In this document: positions 60,494 through 64,000 of the stretch, one piece after another
How positions within the stretch are numbered: position 1 is the first letter of the stretch
Layout of the letters: each line of letters begins with the position of its first letter
Assembly: GCA_024372495.1 (NCBI GenBank)
Contig: CP099977.1
Coordinates: 930,001 to 994,000 of the forward strand
Length of the DNA: 64,000 nucleotides
Source: Pseudarthrobacter sp. Fe7
GTDB taxonomy: Bacteria > Actinomycetota > Actinomycetes > Actinomycetales > Micrococcaceae
Direction of reading: 5' to 3'
The notes under the pieces: model-generated
The model's input: the letters and a program-made list of their open reading frames with translations, nothing else
Told to the model about the DNA's origin: nothing
Database searches by the model: none
Position numbers and translations under genes: made by a program

Positions 60494-61095
60494 GCGTCAA
60501 CCTGACCCTGCTGATCGTCATGGGTGCGCTGTATGCCTGCGGCATCTACCTGATCCTGGAACGCAGCCTCACAAGGGTGCTGCTGGGACTGATGCTGCTG
60601 GCCAACGCCACCAACCTGCTGATCCTGGCCACCGGCGGATACGCGGGACTGGCGCCGCTGTTCAGCAAGGACACGCCGGCCCGGGACTACAACGATCCGC
60701 TGCCGCAAGCCCTGATCCTGACGTCGATCGTAATTTCCTTCGCGGTCACGGCATTCATGCTGGGCATCATTTACCGCACGTGGGTGCTGGCGCGCCAGGA
60801 CGATATCCAGGACGACCTGGAAGACCGCCGCGTGGCGGCAACCCCCAGCTTTGATGCGGAGGACGATGCCGAAGTTCCGGCGGAAACCTCCGAGTTCCCG
60901 CTCACCATGCTCGGTTCCGACGGCCGGGATGTGTCAGACCGCCGGGCTTCGGGCGCGGCCGCGGACCAGGCCGTGGACCGGCCGGTGGCCACGCTGGTGG
61001 CAGGCGGCCGGGAGATGCCCGCAGAACATGCTGCCGCGGAGGAAAAGCCCGGCTCACTCAACGTTGGCCCCAGCCCGGAAGGAGGCGGAAAGTGA
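60490..61095 (+). CDS. mrpC: Mrp antiporter subunit C
   Basis: 201 residues, longer than the usual 110-120. The NuoK-like core (LLIVMGALYACGIYLILERS, LLGLMLLANATNLLIL, DPLPQALILTSIVISFAVTA) occupies the first 95 residues with three helices. The remaining 100 are a hydrophilic Glu/Asp/Ala-rich tail. ATG overlaps the mrpA stop (ATGA). Confidence 0.93.
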   Translation: MSVNLTLLIVMGALYACGIYLILERSLTRVLLGLMLLANATNLLILATGGYAGLAPLFSKDTPARDYNDPLPQALILTSIVISFAVTAFMLGIIYRTWVLARQDDIQDDLEDRRVAATPSFDAEDDAEVPAETSEFPLTMLGSDGRDVSDRRASGAAADQAVDRPVATLVAGGREMPAEHAAAEEKPGSLNVGPSPEGGGK

Positions 61096-62699
61096 ACATC
61101 GCAAGCTTTGCCCCGCTCGCCGTCGTACTTCCCATCCTGGGCGCCGCCCTGACCTTCCTGCTGATCCGGCACTCACGGGCCCAGCGGGCAGTAAGCATCG
61201 GCCTGCTGTCGCTAACCCTGGCACTCGAATGCCTCCTGCTGGCATCCGCGTGGAACGGCGGCACGGCGGCGGTAACCATCGGCGGCTGGATCCCGCCGTT
61301 CGGCATCGTGATGGTGGTGGACCAGTTCTCGTCACTGATGCTGGTGGTGTCCTCCGCAGTGAGCCTCGCCGTGCTGGTCTACGCCACCGGGCAGGGCATG
61401 GCCGACGGCGATGAGGACGCCCCGGTGTCGATTTTCCACCCCACCTACCTGATCCTGGTGGCCGGGGTGTCCAACGCGTTCCTCTCCGGTGACCTCTTCA
61501 ACCTCTACGTCGGCTTCGAGATCCTGCTGACCGCAAGCTACGTTCTGATGACCCTGGGCGGCACCGGGCCGCGCATCCGGGCCGGCGTCACCTACTTGGT
61601 GGTGTCCGTCGTGTCCTCGGTGCTGTTCCTGATCGCCATCGCCATGGTGTACGGCGCCACCGGAACGGTAAACATGGCGGACCTGGCCATCAAGCTGGGC
61701 GAACTGGACCAGGGCACCAAGACCTTGCTGCACGTGATGCTCCTGGTGGCGTTCGGCATCAAGGCCGCCGTCTTCCCCTTGTCCTTCTGGCTCCCCGACT
61801 CCTACCCCACGGCGCCGGCACCGGTCACCGCCGTGTTCGCCGGCCTGCTGACCAAGGTGGGCGTCTACGCCATGGTCCGGACCGAGACCCTGCTGTTCCC
61901 CGGCGACACCCTGAACACGCCGCTGATGGTCGCGGCGCTGCTGACCATGCTGGTGGGCATCCTGGGCGCCCTGGCCCAAAGCGACATCAAACGACTCCTC
62001 TCGTTCACCCTGGTCAGCCACATCGGCTACATGGTGTTCGGGCTGGCCATGTCCTCGGCTGTAGGGCTGGCAGCGGCGGTCTTCTACGTGGCCCACCACA
62101 TCACCATCCAGACCAGCCTCTTCCTGGTCACCGGCCTTATTGAGCGCCGCGGCGGCAGCTCGTCCGTGGACCGGTTGGGCGGCCTGGCCAAGCTGTCACC
62201 CATGCTGGCCCTGCTGTTCTTCATCCCCGGCATGAATCTGGCCGGCATCCCGCCGTTCTCCGGGTTCCTGGGCAAGGTGGGCCTGCTCCAGGCCGGTGTG
62301 CAGCTGGGCACGCCGCTGGCCTACGCGCTGGTGATCGGCGGGGTGGTGACCAGCCTCCTGACGCTGCTGGCCATCGCCAGGGTTTGGAACCGCGCATTCT
62401 GGCGCCGCCCCACCGACGCCGAACATCCGGATCCGGTGCTCCTTGCCACTCCTGCGGGGAGAATTTCCGGCCCGGGCGCCAAGGTCAACAACACCGTGAC
62501 GCTCCTGCCGCGCACCATGGTGGGCTCCACGGCAGGCCTTGTGGTCCTCGGTGTTGCCCTGAGCGTCTTCGCCGGGCCGCTGTTCGGTCTTTCGGACCGG
62601 GCCGCCCGGGACATGCTTGACCGGACTCCCTACATCCAGGCCGTGCTGGGCGAGGGCACCGCCGTCCCGGGCACAACCGCTGCGGGAGGAGGACGATGA
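61092..62699 (+). CDS. mrpD: Mrp antiporter subunit D
   Basis: 535 residues; GTG start overlaps the mrpC stop. NuoM/N-like: LFNLYVGFEILLTASYVLMT, AFGIKAAVFPLSFWLPDSYP (ion-path Lys), TAPAPVTAVFAGLLTKVGVY, LLSFTLVSHIGYMVFGLAM and GIPPFSGFLGKVGLLQAG. About 14 helices. Proton-translocating subunit of the Mrp complex. Confidence 0.95.
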   Translation: MNIASFAPLAVVLPILGAALTFLLIRHSRAQRAVSIGLLSLTLALECLLLASAWNGGTAAVTIGGWIPPFGIVMVVDQFSSLMLVVSSAVSLAVLVYATGQGMADGDEDAPVSIFHPTYLILVAGVSNAFLSGDLFNLYVGFEILLTASYVLMTLGGTGPRIRAGVTYLVVSVVSSVLFLIAIAMVYGATGTVNMADLAIKLGELDQGTKTLLHVMLLVAFGIKAAVFPLSFWLPDSYPTAPAPVTAVFAGLLTKVGVYAMVRTETLLFPGDTLNTPLMVAALLTMLVGILGALAQSDIKRLLSFTLVSHIGYMVFGLAMSSAVGLAAAVFYVAHHITIQTSLFLVTGLIERRGGSSSVDRLGGLAKLSPMLALLFFIPGMNLAGIPPFSGFLGKVGLLQAGVQLGTPLAYALVIGGVVTSLLTLLAIARVWNRAFWRRPTDAEHPDPVLLATPAGRISGPGAKVNNTVTLLPRTMVGSTAGLVVLGVALSVFAGPLFGLSDRAARDMLDRTPYIQAVLGEGTAVPGTTAAGGGR

Positions 62700-63241
62700 G
62701 CCGCCAACGCATTTCCCTGCGCCAGGAACTGCCGCTCCTGGTCTGGCTGGTGATCGTCTGGGGAGCCCTGTGGCAGGACTTCAGCCCCGGCAACCTGTTG
62801 TTCGGTGCCCTGCTGGCCGTGGGCGTGGCCCGGCTTTTCTACCTTCCGCCGGTGGAGCTCAGCGGCCGCTTCAACGTCCTCTACGCCGTGCCCTTTGCCC
62901 TGGCTTTCGTAGGCAAAGTGGTGGTGGCCAGCGCCCAGGTTCTGTACCTCGGCACGGTCCGCGGCCCCAAGGTTGGCAACGCAGTGATCGCGGTGAAGCT
63001 GCGGAGCCATCAGGACCTGATCGTCACGGCCACCGGACACGTCATCTCCCTGATCCCGGGGTCACTGGTGGTGGAGGTGGACCGCTCCACGTCCACCCTG
63101 TACCTGCACGCACTCAACATCACCTCCAAGGAGGACGTGGAGGGCCTGCGGAACGAAGTGCGGTCCATCGAGGCCGGCCTGATCCGCATCATGGGCAGCC
63201 CGGAGGAACTCGAAGAAGTGCGTAGGGAGGCCACCGCATGA
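62696..63241 (+). CDS. mrpE: Mrp antiporter subunit E
   Basis: 181 residues; ATG overlaps mrpD stop. LVIVWGALWQDFSPGNLLFG opens the family, then FYLPPVELSGRF, VLYLGTVRGPKVGNAVIAV, and SLIPGSLVVEVDRSTSTLYL. Two or three N-terminal helices and a soluble C-terminal part. Confidence 0.93.
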   Translation: MSRQRISLRQELPLLVWLVIVWGALWQDFSPGNLLFGALLAVGVARLFYLPPVELSGRFNVLYAVPFALAFVGKVVVASAQVLYLGTVRGPKVGNAVIAVKLRSHQDLIVTATGHVISLIPGSLVVEVDRSTSTLYLHALNITSKEDVEGLRNEVRSIEAGLIRIMGSPEELEEVRREATA

Positions 63242-63516
63242 TGCAGCTTGTCCTGGCTGTCACAGCCGTCATTTTCTCGCTGGCAGCGGCCGGCGCCATC
63301 GTCAGGATCGCCCGCGGCCCGTCGCTGCTGGACCGGGTGCTGGCTGCCGATGTGCTGCTCGCCATCCTGGGCGGGTCGCTGTGCATCGATATGGCCGTGA
63401 ACCGGCACCTGAACAACCTGATGCTGGTGGTGGCCATCTCCATCATCGGGTTCATCGGGTCCGTGACGGTGGCCCGGTTCGTGGCGGACCGGAGGGTGAA
63501 GCCCAATGAATCCTGA
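63238..63516 (+). CDS. mrpF: Mrp antiporter subunit F
   Basis: 92 residues; the start ATGATG overlaps the mrpE stop, and either ATG is possible. IVRIARGPSLLDRVLAADVL is the MrpF signature; three helices. Ends FVADRRVKPNES, overlapping the mrpG start by 11 bases. Confidence 0.93.
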   Translation: MMQLVLAVTAVIFSLAAAGAIVRIARGPSLLDRVLAADVLLAILGGSLCIDMAVNRHLNNLMLVVAISIIGFIGSVTVARFVADRRVKPNES

Positions 63517-63910
63517 CTTCTCCGGGCCTGATGGCTGGATCGATGCCGTCTCGGCGGTGTTCATGGTGGTGGGGGCACTCATGTCCCTGGGCGCCGCGAT
63601 TGGCCTGCTGCGCTTCCCGGACCTGCTGAGCCGCATGCACGCCGCCACCAAGCCCCAGGTGCTGGGCCTGTTCCTGCTGCTGGCGGCCATCGGACTGCAG
63701 ATGCGGACGTGGTGGGTGTGGCCGGTCCTGGTGGTGGCGTGGATCTTCCAGCTGCTCACGGTGCCCGTGTCCGCCCACATGGTGGGCCGCGCCGGCTACC
63801 GCACCAAACACCTGCACCGGGAGCTGCTCACCGCCGACGAGCCTGGAGGCCGTGGTGCAAAAGCCGCCGCCGAGGCCGCCCTGAAGGACAACCCCGACGA
63901 CGGCCGGTAG
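63506..63910 (+). CDS. mrpG: Mrp antiporter subunit G (C-terminus probably affected by indels)
   Basis: 134 residues as read. Core: DAVSAVFMVVGALMSLGAAI, GLLRFPDLLSRMHAATKPQV (signature), three helices, then VSAHMVGRAGYRTKHLHREL. After LLTADE the DNA reads GAGCCTG, the same insertion pattern as elsewhere; correcting it gives LEAVVQK in place of PGGRGAK. The later frame AAAEAALKDNPDDGR also looks genuine, so a second compensating base loss in the nearby A run (about 63859) is likely. The functional core is unaffected. Confidence 0.92.
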   Translation: MNPDFSGPDGWIDAVSAVFMVVGALMSLGAAIGLLRFPDLLSRMHAATKPQVLGLFLLLAAIGLQMRTWWVWPVLVVAWIFQLLTVPVSAHMVGRAGYRTKHLHRELLTADEPGGRGAKAAAEAALKDNPDDGR

Positions 63911-63929
63911 CGCTCGCTGGGGAGTGCTG

Positions 63930-64000
63930 CTAGACGATGTCCTGGGTCTTGGCGAACCGCGTGATGGCGCGCTGGGTGCCTCGGTTTGCCAGGACCTGGA
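63930..64000 (-). CDS. 3' end of an unidentified gene
   Basis: A minus-strand frame enters from the right edge and ends at a TAG at 63930-63932, reading VLANRGTQRAITRFAKTQDIV. It converges on mrpG. Too short to identify. Confidence 0.4.
   Translation of the reverse strand, partial: QVLANRGTQRAITRFAKTQDIV

Overview
This window is high-GC actinobacterial DNA. Gene content (Mrp antiporter with fused A-B subunit, LacI- and LysR-type regulators, LLM oxidoreductases, choline-to-betaine genes, cobalamin-dependent metH, PutA, panD, dcd) and protein style point to a soil Micrococcaceae, most likely Arthrobacter or Pseudarthrobacter. That assignment is inference; no rRNA lies in the window.

Layout. 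1-13.2 kb: partial sugar epimerase, polysaccharide deacetylase, phosphoesterase lipoprotein plus phospholipase C, small enzymes, a beta-keto acid cleavage/SDR/LacI group, an alpha/beta hydrolase and an LLM oxidoreductase. 13.2-19.7 kb: accessory stretch with looser coding density, a membrane protein, a three-gene set (Cys-motif protein, HTH protein, TIGR04255-like protein), an IS5-family element flanked by CTAG, and a 40-bp tandem repeat before metH. 19.7-27.5 kb: metH, a small HTH-like protein, a metH remnant, and a single-chain ECF transporter translationally coupled to a lipoprotein, plausibly vitamin B12 uptake beside a B12 enzyme. 27.6-33.2 kb: choline/betaine operon (permease, choline dehydrogenase, betaine aldehyde dehydrogenase, BetI-like repressor) with a duplicated palindromic operator. 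33.3-41.3 kb: binding protein, DJ-1-like protein, aldo/keto reductase, LLM oxidoreductase, MFS pump, sarcosine oxidase-like protein, AEC carrier, panD. 41.4-47.9 kb: LysR regulator, amino acid permease and putA, sharing a sequence motif upstream of permease and putA. 47.9-57.2 kb: LysR, MFS, tRNA-Gly, secreted SCP/FG-GAP protein, dcd, a potassium/proton antiporter pair, and an Atg22-like transporter. 57.4-63.9 kb: complete mrp operon A(B)-C-D-E-F-G. A further partial gene runs off the right end.

The most striking property is not a gene. About 29 single-base indels interrupt some 20 otherwise intact genes, and each one sits at an AGCT site, typically GAGCTG read as GAGCCTG. Correcting them restores full-length proteins, including MetH, PutA, PanD and MrpA. 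I read these as assembly errors, best explained by a modified base at AGCT in a long-read-only assembly; they are not pseudogenes. CDS coordinates below span the corrected genes.
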